DNA from: Methylobacterium sp. J-048
Lineage (GTDB): Bacteria > Pseudomonadota > Alphaproteobacteria > Rhizobiales > Beijerinckiaceae
Direction of reading: 5' to 3'
Length of the DNA: 64,000 nt
Assembly: GCF_022829515.1 (NCBI RefSeq)
Contig: NZ_JAKSYL010000297.1
Coordinates: 1 to 64,000, forward strand
A program made the translations under genes and the position numbers. Each line of letters begins with the position of its first letter. The first letter of the stretch is position 1. Of this stretch, positions 9,307 through 19,184 are shown piece by piece. The notes below the pieces were generated by a model. The model searched no databases. It was not told where the DNA came from and saw nothing but the letters and a program-made list of their open reading frames with translations.

Positions 9307-10077
9307 ATGGGTACGGGTCAGCCTCTGCTGGAAGTCGATGGCGTCACGCTCCGCTACAAGACGCCCGACCACCTCGTCACGGCCACCTATCGGGTGAGTT
9401 TCAAGGTCTGGCCCGGGGACCGGTTCGTCCTGCTCGGGCCGTCCGGCTGCGGGAAGTCGACCCTGCTCAAGGCGGTGGGCGGCTACATGGCCCCCACCGA
9501 GGGGGAGATCCGATTGAAGGGCCGCTCGGTGACCGAGCCCGGGCCCGACCGGATGATGGTGTTCCAGGAATTCGACCAGCTCCTGCCGTGGAAGACGGTC
9601 CGGCAGAACGTGATCTTCGCCCTCGAAGCCTCGGGCCGGCTGAAAGGCCGTGAGGCGCTGGAGCGGGCCAACCTCTACATCGACAAGGTCAACCTCACGA
9701 AGTTCGCCGACAGCTACCCGCACACCCTGTCGGGCGGGATGAAGCAGCGGGTCGCCATCGCCCGCGGCATGGCGATGGAGCCCGACATCCTGCTGATGGA
9801 CGAGCCGTTCGCGGCGCTCGACGCGCTGACCCGGCGGCGCATGCAGGACGAACTGATGATGCTCTGGGAGGAGACGCGCTTCACGGTCCTGTTCGTGACG
9901 CACTCGATCCCCGAGGCGATCAAGCTCGGCTCGCGCATCCTGCTGCTCTCGCCCCATCCCGGCGAGGTCAAGGCCGAGCTCAACAGCGCCGCCACGCCGG
10001 AAGCGGCGCTGCGGCTGGAGAGCCGCATCCAGCAGATGCTGTTCTCGGAAGAGATCGAGGAGGCGGAGAATGTCTAG
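9307..10077 (+). CDS. NitT/TauT family ABC transporter ATP-binding protein
   Basis: A 256-residue ATPase of the SsuB/TauB/NrtD group, which energises import of nitrate, taurine, alkanesulfonates or similar small anions or heterocycles. Walker A GPSGCGKS spans residues 44-51. The Q-loop FQEFDQLLPWKTV, signature LSGGMKQR, Walker B ILLMDEPFAALD and H-loop VTHSI are all present. ATG 9307 has AGGGAGG just upstream. The gene overlaps the permease by eight bases. No periplasmic binding protein is found next to it, so the substrate is open. Confidence 0.88.
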   Translation: MGTGQPLLEVDGVTLRYKTPDHLVTATYRVSFKVWPGDRFVLLGPSGCGKSTLLKAVGGYMAPTEGEIRLKGRSVTEPGPDRMMVFQEFDQLLPWKTVRQNVIFALEASGRLKGREALERANLYIDKVNLTKFADSYPHTLSGGMKQRVAIARGMAMEPDILLMDEPFAALDALTRRRMQDELMMLWEETRFTVLFVTHSIPEAIKLGSRILLLSPHPGEVKAELNSAATPEAALRLESRIQQMLFSEEIEEAENV

Positions 10078-10990
10078 CGCACGCGTTCTGACCGGTGCTC
10101 CCCTGACCGTGCCGCCGCGCCCGGCCGCCGTCGAGCCGATCCGCCCCGAGATCGTGCGGGAGACCGGCCAGGCCCACGGCGCCCCGGTGGTGGAGAAGCC
10201 GCTCTCGGTGTTCGAGCGCCTCTACAACCAGGCCTGGCTGCGCAAGATCCTGATCCTGGTCCTGCTCGCCGGAATCTGGGAGGCCTACGGGCGCTACCTC
10301 GATAACGACCTGCTGTTCCCGACCTTCTCGGCCACCATGGAGGCGTTCTTCCGGGCCGTCGCCGACGGCACCCTGCCGGCCCGAGCCTGGAGTTCGCTGA
10401 AGGTCCTGCTGATGGGCTACGCCGCCGGCGTCGTTCTGGCGACCCTGCTCACCGGCATCGCCATCGCGTCGCGGATCGGGACCGACTTCCTCGAGACCCT
10501 GACGTCGATGTTCAACCCGCTGCCAGCGATCGCGCTGCTGCCGCTGGCGCTGATCTGGTTCGGCCTGGGCAACGGCAGCCTGATCTTCGTGCTGGTCCAT
10601 TCGGTGACCTGGGCGATCGCGCTCAACACCCATTCCGGCTTCCTCTCGGTGAGCCGGACGCTCCGGATGGTCGGGCGCAATTACGGGCTGTCGGGCCCGC
10701 GGCTGATCGGCAAGATCCTGATCCCGGCGGCGTTCCCCTCGATCCTCACCGGCCTGAAGGTCGGCTGGGCCTTCGCCTGGCGCACCCTGATCGCGGCCGA
10801 ACTGGTGTTCGGCGTCAGCTCCGGGGCGGGCGGGCTCGGCTGGTTCATCTTCGAGAACAAGAACATGCTCGACATCCCGAACGTGTTCGCCGGGCTGCTC
10901 ACCGTGATCCTGATCGGCCTCGTGGTCGAGAATCTGATCTTCCAGACGATCGAGCGCCGGACCATCCAGCGCTGGGGGATGCAGGCCTGA
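10070..10990 (+). CDS. NitT/TauT family ABC transporter permease
   Basis: A 306-residue inner-membrane permease (SsuC/TauC type). A Pro/Ala-rich cytoplasmic leader of about 50 residues precedes six predicted helices. The family signature lies near FNPLPAIALLPLALIWFGLG, and the EAA region is around MVGRNYGLSGPRLIGKILIP. The start overlaps the ATPase gene, implying coupled translation. It should form a homodimer with two copies of the ATPase. The downstream SorB-like remnant and YeiH-type exporter make a sulfonate substrate attractive but unproven. Confidence 0.87.
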   Translation: MSSARVLTGAPLTVPPRPAAVEPIRPEIVRETGQAHGAPVVEKPLSVFERLYNQAWLRKILILVLLAGIWEAYGRYLDNDLLFPTFSATMEAFFRAVADGTLPARAWSSLKVLLMGYAAGVVLATLLTGIAIASRIGTDFLETLTSMFNPLPAIALLPLALIWFGLGNGSLIFVLVHSVTWAIALNTHSGFLSVSRTLRMVGRNYGLSGPRLIGKILIPAAFPSILTGLKVGWAFAWRTLIAAELVFGVSSGAGGLGWFIFENKNMLDIPNVFAGLLTVILIGLVVENLIFQTIERRTIQRWGMQA

Positions 10991-11118
10991 CGGCCAGGCC
11001 GATCCTCTTCCTCGCGGAGGCGCCGACCCTGGCGGCCGGCGTCTCCCGCGCGCGATAAGCTGAGGGTCCCGGAAGGTTTTATGGCCGAGATTGAAGATCT
11101 GGTATGACCAGAACCCGA

Positions 11119-11134
11119 TGTTTCCCGTGAAACA
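11119..11134 (+). other. parS-like ParB binding site 1
   Basis: TGTTTCCCGTGAAACA differs at one base from the ParB consensus palindrome TGTTTCACGTGAAACA. It lies in the intergenic gap after the NitT/TauT-type permease. The identical 16-mer recurs at 17155 and, on the other strand, at 48011. Confidence 0.75.
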
Positions 11135-11275
11135 TTCTGGGTCCAGAACGCGCGGGCTCAGCGGGCAGAATTCCTGCGACACAGCTGAGGTAAAGCTGCG
11201 TCCATGGTTGCTGGATCGGAGAGCACTTGCGCAGGATCACTCGGTTCTCCAGAGCTACGGATGAAGGACACGACG

Positions 11276-11425
11276 ATGGCGCATCACCACAGCGCCACGC
11301 AGCCGCCGGGCCGGGGCAAGGCGTTTTGGGATGCGGAAGTGGCCAAGATGGTCGAGGTCTGTCACGCCCCGATCGACGAGGCGGACAGCCACGCGATTGC
11401 GGCCGACCTGGCAGATACCTATTGA
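11276..11425 (+). pseudogene. Remnant of a SorB-like sulfite dehydrogenase cytochrome c subunit
   Basis: A 49-codon frame whose last 35 residues, AFWDAEVAKMVEVCHAPIDE followed by ADSHAIAADLADTY, resemble the C-terminal tail of SorB, the c-type cytochrome that accepts electrons from sulfite dehydrogenase SorA. The heme-binding CxxCH and the N-terminal half are missing; the first residues (His/Pro/Gly rich) look unrelated. ATG 11276 has AAGGA upstream, so a small protein could still be made. The SorB resemblance is from memory of the family. Confidence 0.5.
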
Positions 11426-11439
11426 GCGGTCGCAGCGCC

Positions 11440-11682
11440 TCAGCGCAGGGCCACGGCTTGGGCAGCGTAGGCGACGACGCTCTGCACCGCGGGCATGTCG
11501 TAGGCGTAGATCCGTCCAGCCAGGATCGTCAATGCGAGCGTCCAGAACACTGCACCACCGACCCGACGGGCGGTCCGATCACCCGCAGCGGTCGGGCACG
11601 CATCGGCTACGCCCTGGGCGACGGGCTCGCCGAAAGGGTCGAACGCCATCGTCGTCGACCGGATGTCAGGGGTGGTGCGCAT
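11440..11682 (-). CDS. Small hypothetical membrane protein
   Basis: An 80-residue frame with one probable membrane helix near the middle (AVFWTLALTILAGRIYAYDM), ending VVAYAAQAVALR. The N-terminal part is soluble. No ribosome site stands out at ATG 11682 or at the inner ATG 11649. Protein-like composition and the clean hydrophobic block argue that it is real, but no family is recognised. It is convergent with the SorB remnant and divergent from the YeiH-type exporter. Confidence 0.4.
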   Translation of the reverse strand: MRTTPDIRSTTMAFDPFGEPVAQGVADACPTAAGDRTARRVGGAVFWTLALTILAGRIYAYDMPAVQSVVAYAAQAVALR

Positions 11683-11828
11683 GCTGGTGAATTTCGCGCT
11701 CCGAACCCTGCCATGCAATGGACGCGTCTTCCGAAGATTTCTCCAGACGTAGAGCATCTTTCTCTCGCGCGCATTTGCGACAAACGTTTTCTTCCCTTTG
11801 CCGTGATGCCGACCACGGAGCGACCGTC

Positions 11829-12911
11829 GTGAGTCTCAAAACCTCGTCCCGGACGGGTGCCACCGAGACGGCCGCGCGGGACGCGTCCGCCGCCTCCGTC
11901 CTGCCGGGCATCGGCCTGTGTGCGGCGATCACCGCTGTGGCCATGGCAGCGCAGGCGGTCGAGGAGCGCGTCGCCGGCCATCCCTATGTCGAGGCGCTGG
12001 TGCTCGCGATCCTGATCGGGATCGCCGTGCGCACCACCTGGACGCCGGATGCAAGGTTCCGCACCGGCATCGCGTTCTCGGCCAAGCAGCTTCTGGAGGT
12101 CGCGGTGGTCCTGCTCGGCGCCTCGCTCAGCCTCGGAGCGATCCTGGCCTCCGGGCCGGCCCTGCTCGCCGGCATCGTCGGCACCGTGGTGATCGGCATC
12201 GGCGCCAGCGTGGCGATCTGCCGGGCCCTCGGCCTGCCGCCCCGGATGGCGATCCTGGTAGCCTGCGGCAACGCCATCTGCGGCAACTCGGCCATCGCCG
12301 CGGTGGCGCCGGTGATCGGAGCCCAGCCCAAGGACATCGCGGCCGCCATCGCGTTCACCGCGGTGCTCGGCGTGCTGATGGTGCTGGGGCTGCCGCTGTT
12401 CGTGCCGCTCGCGGGCTTGAGCGACAACCAGTACGGCGTGCTGGCCGGCCTCACCGTCTATGCGGTGCCGCAGGTACTGGCCGCGACCGTGCCGGTGAGC
12501 CTGCTCTCCACCCAGGTCGGAACCCTGGTCAAGCTCGTGCGCGTGCTGATGCTCGGACCCGTCGTGGTGGCGTTCTCGCTGATCGCCCCGCGCCTGCCTC
12601 AGGAGGCCGGAACGGAGGCGAGGGGTCCGAAGGGACGCCCCGGCCTGACCAAACTGGTGCCGTGGTTCATCCTGGGCTTCCTGGCTCTCGCCACGTCCCG
12701 CTCGCTCGGGTTGATCCCGGACGCGGCGGTCAAGCCGCTGACGCAGCTCGCGGGCGTGCTCACGGTCCTGTCCATGGCAGCCCTGGGCCTCGGCGTCGAT
12801 GTCCGCGTGCTCGCTCGGGTCGGCGGTCGGGTGACGCTGGCGGTGACCGCATCGCTGGCCGTTCTGGTCGCCGTCAGCCTCGGGCTCATTCACGGCCTCG
12901 GGATCGGGTGA
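11829..12911 (+). CDS. YeiH family putative sulfate exporter (UPF0324)
   Basis: A 360-residue membrane protein with about ten hydrophobic segments. Family landmarks include the LGASLSLGAIL stretch and the Cys-containing GNAICGNSAIAAVAPVI motif in a membrane re-entrant region. Members are annotated as sulfate or sulfite-related exporters on context, and some sit beside sulfonate degradation genes. GTG 11829 has GGAG eight bases upstream and removes an unlikely 37-residue basic extension. The neighbouring SorB-like tail fits a role in disposing of sulfur oxyanions, by inference. Confidence 0.82.
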   Translation: MSLKTSSRTGATETAARDASAASVLPGIGLCAAITAVAMAAQAVEERVAGHPYVEALVLAILIGIAVRTTWTPDARFRTGIAFSAKQLLEVAVVLLGASLSLGAILASGPALLAGIVGTVVIGIGASVAICRALGLPPRMAILVACGNAICGNSAIAAVAPVIGAQPKDIAAAIAFTAVLGVLMVLGLPLFVPLAGLSDNQYGVLAGLTVYAVPQVLAATVPVSLLSTQVGTLVKLVRVLMLGPVVVAFSLIAPRLPQEAGTEARGPKGRPGLTKLVPWFILGFLALATSRSLGLIPDAAVKPLTQLAGVLTVLSMAALGLGVDVRVLARVGGRVTLAVTASLAVLVAVSLGLIHGLGIG

Positions 12912-13159
12912 GTCTATGAACAGGACGAACTTCGTTCTGAGTTTCGTATTTAAAATTTTCTTTGCATTTGAGCCTGCGAGCTGGAGCAGAATGACTGCTG
13001 CGCTCGATAAAGACAGAAGGTCTGAAAATCGGGTTCCTTAGAGATGCATTAAAATTCTCCTGAGCCAGCCATCGGCTCAAGAAAACATCTTGACACTGTG
13101 ATGATTTTTGCTTTGGAGACAGGCTGTCCCAAACGAAATCTTAGACTGGATCTTCCGCC
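12912..13159 (+). promoter_or_regulatory. AT-rich leader of the MucR-like gene
   Basis: The 248-bp gap has runs rich in A/T such as TATTTAAAATTTTC near 12950 and ATTAAAATTC near 13047. MucR/Ros proteins bind AT-rich promoters with T-A steps, so these may be autoregulatory sites. A perfect -35 TTGACA is at 13090-13095, but no good -10 follows at normal spacing. The small palindrome ACGAACTTCGT near 12930 may help end the upstream transcript. Confidence 0.4.
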
Positions 13160-13609
13160 GTGCCCGAATCGATTCCTGAGAGCCACATCGAACTCGCCGT
13201 GCTGGTGGGCGACGTCGTCGCGGCCTATGTTTCGAACAACCCCGTCCCGCCGGCCGCCCTGCCGGAACTCATCGCCAGCGTGCACGGTGCGCTGGTCAAT
13301 CTCGACCGGAAGCTGCCTGTCGTGGCCGAGCCCGTGATCGAGCCGCCGACGGCGGCGCAGATCCGCAAGTCGGTCCAGCAGGACGGTATCATCAGCTTCA
13401 TCGACGGCCGGTCGTACAAGACGCTGAAGCGCCACCTGACCGCCCATGGCCTGACGCCGGAGCGCTACCGCGAGCGCTATAGCCTGCCGACCGATTATCC
13501 GATGACGGCGCCGGGCTACGCCGCGCAACGCTCCGCGCTCGCCAAGGCGATCGGCCTCGGCGTTCCGGGGGCCCGCGCCGATCAGCGCCGGACCGGCACG
13601 AACGGCTGA
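13160..13609 (+). CDS. MucR/Ros family transcriptional regulator lacking the zinc Cys
   Basis: A 149-residue regulator. The C-terminal core from about residue 74 (SFIDGRSYKTLKRHL, then YSLPTDYPMTAPGYAAQRSA) matches the Ros/MucR DNA-binding domain. Ros coordinates zinc through Cys-x2-Asp-x9-His-x3/4-His. Here the positions read Ser79, Asp82, His92 and His96, so the Cys is replaced. Zinc-independent Ros homologues are known in Mesorhizobium loti, so DNA binding may persist. The GTG start follows a weak purine stretch. MucR proteins often control exopolysaccharide, motility and cell-cycle genes; targets here are unknown. Confidence 0.85.
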   Translation: MPESIPESHIELAVLVGDVVAAYVSNNPVPPAALPELIASVHGALVNLDRKLPVVAEPVIEPPTAAQIRKSVQQDGIISFIDGRSYKTLKRHLTAHGLTPERYRERYSLPTDYPMTAPGYAAQRSALAKAIGLGVPGARADQRRTGTNG

Positions 13610-14120
13610 TCGACGCCGGCCGGTCGGGGCGGAAGGCTGCGCCGATTACCGCCCGCGGAACGGCAGCACGCGCGCTATCATCCCGGGCAACCGGGCCCGC
13701 GACGGGCGGCCGAAGGTCTGGGCCCAGCTCAGATAGATGATGCGCGCGCCGATGCGTTCGGCAGCCTCCGGCGCAGCCGCGCGGCTGTCACCGGTGCCGG
13801 GCCTCCGCGCGGCCCGGTGCGCCGATCCAGCGCGGCGGGACGGCTTCGCATCGGGCCGGAGACGCATGCGCGGGGATCGGGGATCATCGGGCTTGGCTGA
13901 GAACGACACGTCAAGAATCCCCGTCCGCGTTCGAGGGGCGAGCGGGGACGGACATTTCGGTCGGCCGTAGATCCGCCAGGGCGCTCGGCCCTCGATAATG
14001 CGGCCATTCTATCGAATGGCTCGAAGCGGGACAGGCGGCGTTCGTCCAAAAAACTTGTCTCTGTGTCCCAGGACATCCCTGGCGTCCCAGGGAGGGGACC
14101 GAATGTCTCACGCACGCCCG
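13610..14120. other. 511-bp intergenic region, no supported gene
   Basis: The stretch lies between the MucR-like gene and the end of the minus-strand peptide operon. A minus-strand frame ending near 13646 finishes with a protein-like tail (ARIIYLSWAQTFGRPSRA), but the part before it is Arg/Pro-rich and unconvincing. It may be a decayed 3' end. Nothing else is supported. Confidence 0.4.
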
Positions 14121-15725
<1,605 letters not shown>

Positions 15726-15728
15726 GGA

Positions 15729-17150
15729 TCAGGTCCTCGCTGCGCGGCGGCGTAAAATGTCCGGGCCGGCCTCGCCGAGATCCCAGAACAGCCCGGCCAT
15801 GATCGCCAGGCCCTCGCGGGTGCTGGAGGCGAGCATGTGCTCGTCCGGCCCGTGCTGGCGGCAGGCCGGGTAGGAATGCGGCACCCACAGGGTCGGCAGG
15901 CCCAAGATCTCCGAGAAGGCGTCGTTCGGCAGCGAGCCGCCGAGATTGGGCAGCAGGGCCGGTTTTTTTCCCGTGCTCGCCTCGATCGACAGAAGCGCCC
16001 AGTCCACCCAGGGGTCTTCCACCGGCAGCCGCGTCGCTTGAAAAACCTCCGCGGCCCGGGCCGGCCGGACCTCGATCATCGGGAAGCCGTTGGCGTCGAG
16101 ATGCGCGCGCACGTTCTGGATCAGGTTCTGCCAATCGGTGCCGACCACGAAGCGCAGCTGCAGGGTCGCCTTGGCATGGGGCGGCACGGCGTTGAGCGGC
16201 CCGTCCGGATCGCCGGTCTTGAAGGCCAGGACCTCCAGGGTGTTCCAGGCGAAGACGCGCTCGGCCGGGCTGAGCCCGGGCTCGCCCCAATCGGCATCGA
16301 TCGTGGGCGCGGTCGGATCCTCGCCGACCCGGATGTCGCGCAGCGCCGCGCGCACGCCCTCGGGGATCGGCGGCGGCCGCAGGGCCTCGACCCGGATGCT
16401 GCCGCGGGCATCGACCATGGACGCGATCGCCGAGGCCAGCACGGTGCCGGGGTTGCGCAGCAGGCCGCCCCAATTGCCGGAATGGTGCGGGCCCTCGCGC
16501 AGGTTCAGGCTCAGCTCGAAATTGTAGGCGCCGCGGGAGCCCAGGAAGAGCGTCGGACGCTCGGCGCTGAGCCGCGGCCCGTCCGATGCGATCAGCACGT
16601 CGGAGTGCAGGGCGTCCGCTTGCGCGCGGCAGAACGGCCGCAGGCCCGGCGAGCCCGCCTCCTCGCCCATCTCGATCAACAGCTTCACGTTGAAGCCAAG
16701 GCGGCCGCCGCGCGCCGCGATCACTTGCTCCAGGGCCGCGAGGTTGATGACGTGCTGGCCCTTATTGTCGGCGGTGCCGCGCCCGTACCAGCGGTCGCCC
16801 TCGACCACGATCTCCCAGGGGCCGAGCCCCGCACGCCACTGCTCGGGATAGCCCCGCACCGTGTCGCCGTGGCCGTAGATCAGCACGGTCGGCAAGTCCG
16901 GCCCCTCGTGCCGCTCGGCGATCAGGAACGGGCCGTGGACTCCGTCCGGATTGTCGAATTTTTTGGGGGACTCGAAGCCGAGGCGGGTGACGACCGGCGT
17001 GATGAAGGCGTCGAGATAGGCGTGCAGGGCGGCTTCCTGCCCCGGCGCCTGGCTCTCGGTCGGGTAGGCGACCGCCTCGCGCAGGAGCGCGAGGAACGCG
17101 CCCGAGTCGAAGGTCTCGGTTGCGCGTGCGATGGCGTCGTCTCGCATCAT
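15729..17150 (-). CDS. M20 family metallopeptidase (dipeptidase/carboxypeptidase-like)
   Basis: A 473-residue zinc hydrolase of the ArgE/DapE/CPG2/carnosinase family. Predicted metal ligands and catalytic residues lie in HGDT (94-97), GRGTADNKG (Asp128) and EMGEEAGS (Glu163, Glu164), with a dimerisation domain in the middle and a late HGPDEHM His. It lies between the permease and ATPase genes of a peptide transporter, so it likely cleaves imported peptides or N-acyl amino acids in the cytoplasm. ATG 17150 was chosen. An ATG at 17171 would put the parS-like site inside the coding sequence and has no ribosome site. Confidence 0.85.
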   Translation of the reverse strand: MMRDDAIARATETFDSGAFLALLREAVAYPTESQAPGQEAALHAYLDAFITPVVTRLGFESPKKFDNPDGVHGPFLIAERHEGPDLPTVLIYGHGDTVRGYPEQWRAGLGPWEIVVEGDRWYGRGTADNKGQHVINLAALEQVIAARGGRLGFNVKLLIEMGEEAGSPGLRPFCRAQADALHSDVLIASDGPRLSAERPTLFLGSRGAYNFELSLNLREGPHHSGNWGGLLRNPGTVLASAIASMVDARGSIRVEALRPPPIPEGVRAALRDIRVGEDPTAPTIDADWGEPGLSPAERVFAWNTLEVLAFKTGDPDGPLNAVPPHAKATLQLRFVVGTDWQNLIQNVRAHLDANGFPMIEVRPARAAEVFQATRLPVEDPWVDWALLSIEASTGKKPALLPNLGGSLPNDAFSEILGLPTLWVPHSYPACRQHGPDEHMLASSTREGLAIMAGLFWDLGEAGPDILRRRAART

Positions 17151-17154
17151 GGTG

Positions 17155-17170
17155 TGTTTCCCGTGAAACA
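17155..17170 (+). other. parS-like ParB binding site 2
   Basis: TGTTTCCCGTGAAACA, identical to the site at 11119 and one base from the consensus parS palindrome. It sits in the 49-bp gap between the M20 peptidase and the permease, just ahead of the chosen peptidase start. Confidence 0.75.
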
Positions 17171-17199
17171 TTGCGGGGCTTCGCCGGAGCCGATCCGCA

Positions 17200-18141
17200 T
17201 CAATGCCGTGCCTCGGGGGCGGTGATGTCCCGCAGGCCGTCGCCCAGAAGATTGATCGCCAGCACGAGGAAGAGGAGCGCCACGCCCGGGATGGTGATCA
17301 CCCAGGGCTGGAAGAACATGTACTGCTTGCCCTCGGCGATCATCAGGCCCCAGGACGGCAGCGGCGGCTGCACGCCGAGGCCCAGGAACGACAGGGCGGC
17401 CTCCAGCAGGATCGCGTGCGCCATCTCCAGCGTCGCCACGACGATCAGCGCGTTGAGGATGTTGGGCAGGATCTCCTGGAGCACGATCCGCAGGTCGGTG
17501 AGGCCCGAGGCGCGCGCCGCCGAGACGAAATCCTGGTTGCGGATCTGCTGGGTGGCGGCCCGGGTCACCACGGCGAAGCGGTCCCAGAGCAGGAAGCCGA
17601 GCACCAGCACCACGACCTTGAGCGAGCCGCCGACCAGCGACGCCATGGCCAGCGCCACCAGCACCACCGGCATCGCCAGCCGGGTGGTCACGATGTAGCT
17701 CACCACCGAATCGACCCAGCCGCCGAAATAGCCGGCGCAGAGGCCGAGCACCGTGCCGATCAGCCCGGAGATCAAAGCCGCCGAGATCCCGATCAACAGG
17801 GAGATCTGGCCGCCGTAGAGCAGGCGGCTGAGGTAGTCGCGCCCGAGCTTGTCGGTGCCGAGCACGTGGTCCCAGGTGCCCTTGGCCTGCCAGATCGGCG
17901 GGATCAGGCGGCGCGAGACGTCCTGCGCGTAGGGGTCGTGCGGGGCGATCAGCGGGGCGGCCAGCGCCGCCAGCACGATCAGCCCGAGGATGCCGGCGCC
18001 GATCAGGAGGCCGCCGTGGTGCAGGCCCCGCCGCAGGACCAGGCTGGTGGGCGAGCGCACCGGCGCCAGGGCGGTCGGCACCGCGATGTCCGGGGGGAGG
18101 ACGGGGGCGGCGAGCGCCGCCGTGTCGGGGGGGAGGCTCAT
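17200..18141 (-). CDS. Peptide ABC transporter permease, DppC type (second operon)
   Basis: A 313-residue permease. The N-terminal 45 residues are Pro/Ala/Leu-rich and precede the first helix (HHGGLLIGAGILGLIVLAAL). The motif GTDKLGRDYLSRLLYGG is diagnostic for DppC/OppC. The EAA loop lies around NQDFVSAARASG. It ends AINLLGDGLRD, like its family. It is 13 bases downstream of its DppB-type partner and should form the pore with it. Confidence 0.88.
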   Translation of the reverse strand: MSLPPDTAALAAPVLPPDIAVPTALAPVRSPTSLVLRRGLHHGGLLIGAGILGLIVLAALAAPLIAPHDPYAQDVSRRLIPPIWQAKGTWDHVLGTDKLGRDYLSRLLYGGQISLLIGISAALISGLIGTVLGLCAGYFGGWVDSVVSYIVTTRLAMPVVLVALAMASLVGGSLKVVVLVLGFLLWDRFAVVTRAATQQIRNQDFVSAARASGLTDLRIVLQEILPNILNALIVVATLEMAHAILLEAALSFLGLGVQPPLPSWGLMIAEGKQYMFFQPWVITIPGVALLFLVLAINLLGDGLRDITAPEARH

Positions 18142-18154
18142 GGGCGGCGCATCC

Positions 18155-19072
18155 TCACGATTGGCGCAGGCGCGGATCGAGGAAGGCGTTCAGCAGGTCG
18201 GCCGCCAACGTCAGGGCGATGTAGATCATCGCCAGGACCAGCACGATCGCCTGGACCACCGGGAAGTCGTTGCGGGCGATGGACTCCCAGGCGAGCTGGC
18301 CGAGCCCCTGCAGTGAGAACACCGCCTCGATCACGATCGAGCCGCCGAGCATGAAGCCGAACTGCACCGCCGCCAGGGCGATCACCGGGATCACGGCGTT
18401 GCGCAGGGCATGCCGGACCAGGATCTTCCGCGGCGGCAGGCCCTTGGCCCGGGCGGTGCGGACGTAGTCGGAGGCCAGCACCTCCAGCATGCCGTTGCGG
18501 GTGAGCCGCATCACCGCCGGCATGGCGTAGTAGCCGAGCGCCACCGCGGGCAGGACGAAGTTCTTCCAGCTCGCGTTGCCCGAGACCGGCAGCCAGCGGA
18601 GGTTGACCGAGAAGATCAGGATCAGGGTCAGCCCGAACCAGAAGCTCGGCATCGCCTGGCCGAGCACCGAGATCGACAGGGCGAGCCGGTCGATCCAGGT
18701 GTCGCGCTTGACCGCGGCGATCACCCCGAGCGGCACTGCCACGAACAGGGCCACCGCGAGGGCGATCACACCGAGATAGAGGGTGATCGGCAGGCGGGCG
18801 GCAAGCAGGTCTATGACCCGCTCGCGGAAGTAGAAGGAATTGCCGAAGTCGAGATGCAGCGCCTTCCAGGCCCAGGCGAGGAACTGGGCCAGCAGCGGCT
18901 GGTCCAGGCCGTAATCCTTGCGGATCTGCACGATCTGGGGGCCGGTGGCCTCCGGCCCGGCGATCGCCGTGGCGAGGTCGCCGGAGAGGTGGAGCAGCAT
19001 GAAGCTCGCCACCGAGACCGTGAAGGCCACCGCCAGGGCGACCAGGATGCGCCGGAGCGTGAAGGCCAGCAT
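18155..19072 (-). CDS. Peptide ABC transporter permease, DppB type (second operon)
   Basis: A 305-residue permease with the usual first helix (MLAFTLRRILVALAVAFTVS), the periplasmic segment containing DYGLDQPLLAQFLAW and an EAA loop near VRTARAKGLPP. It ends in the family-typical LNAFLDPRLR. It is the first permease after the binding protein gene. Its sequence differs clearly from the 2724 permease, so the two operons are not a recent duplication. Confidence 0.88.
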   Translation of the reverse strand: MLAFTLRRILVALAVAFTVSVASFMLLHLSGDLATAIAGPEATGPQIVQIRKDYGLDQPLLAQFLAWAWKALHLDFGNSFYFRERVIDLLAARLPITLYLGVIALAVALFVAVPLGVIAAVKRDTWIDRLALSISVLGQAMPSFWFGLTLILIFSVNLRWLPVSGNASWKNFVLPAVALGYYAMPAVMRLTRNGMLEVLASDYVRTARAKGLPPRKILVRHALRNAVIPVIALAAVQFGFMLGGSIVIEAVFSLQGLGQLAWESIARNDFPVVQAIVLVLAMIYIALTLAADLLNAFLDPRLRQS

Positions 19073-19117
19073 GGGACTCAGGCTCCTTCCTGCTGATAAG
19101 GATCGAGCGCGCGCCCG

Positions 19118-19135
19118 CTCTCCCGTGCGGGAGAG
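19118..19135. repeat. Single family A palindrome
   Basis: CTCTCCCGTGCGGGAGAG is the half-unit of the paired repeats at 263-372 and 2563-2672. As there, it sits between a binding protein gene and the first permease gene of a peptide transporter. Independent placement at the same operon position is notable. Confidence 0.7.
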
Positions 19136-19184
19136 GGGGCACGTCGCGCAGCGCCCGCTCGGTCCGGTGAGGCGGCGGACATGA

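Noticed and set aside
11119-11134. Noc-type site
   Set aside because: The sequence is closer to parS (one mismatch) than to the Noc consensus, and Noc is a Firmicute protein.
13646-13909. 87-codon minus-strand frame
   Set aside because: Only the last third looks protein-like; no start, ribosome site or family was seen.
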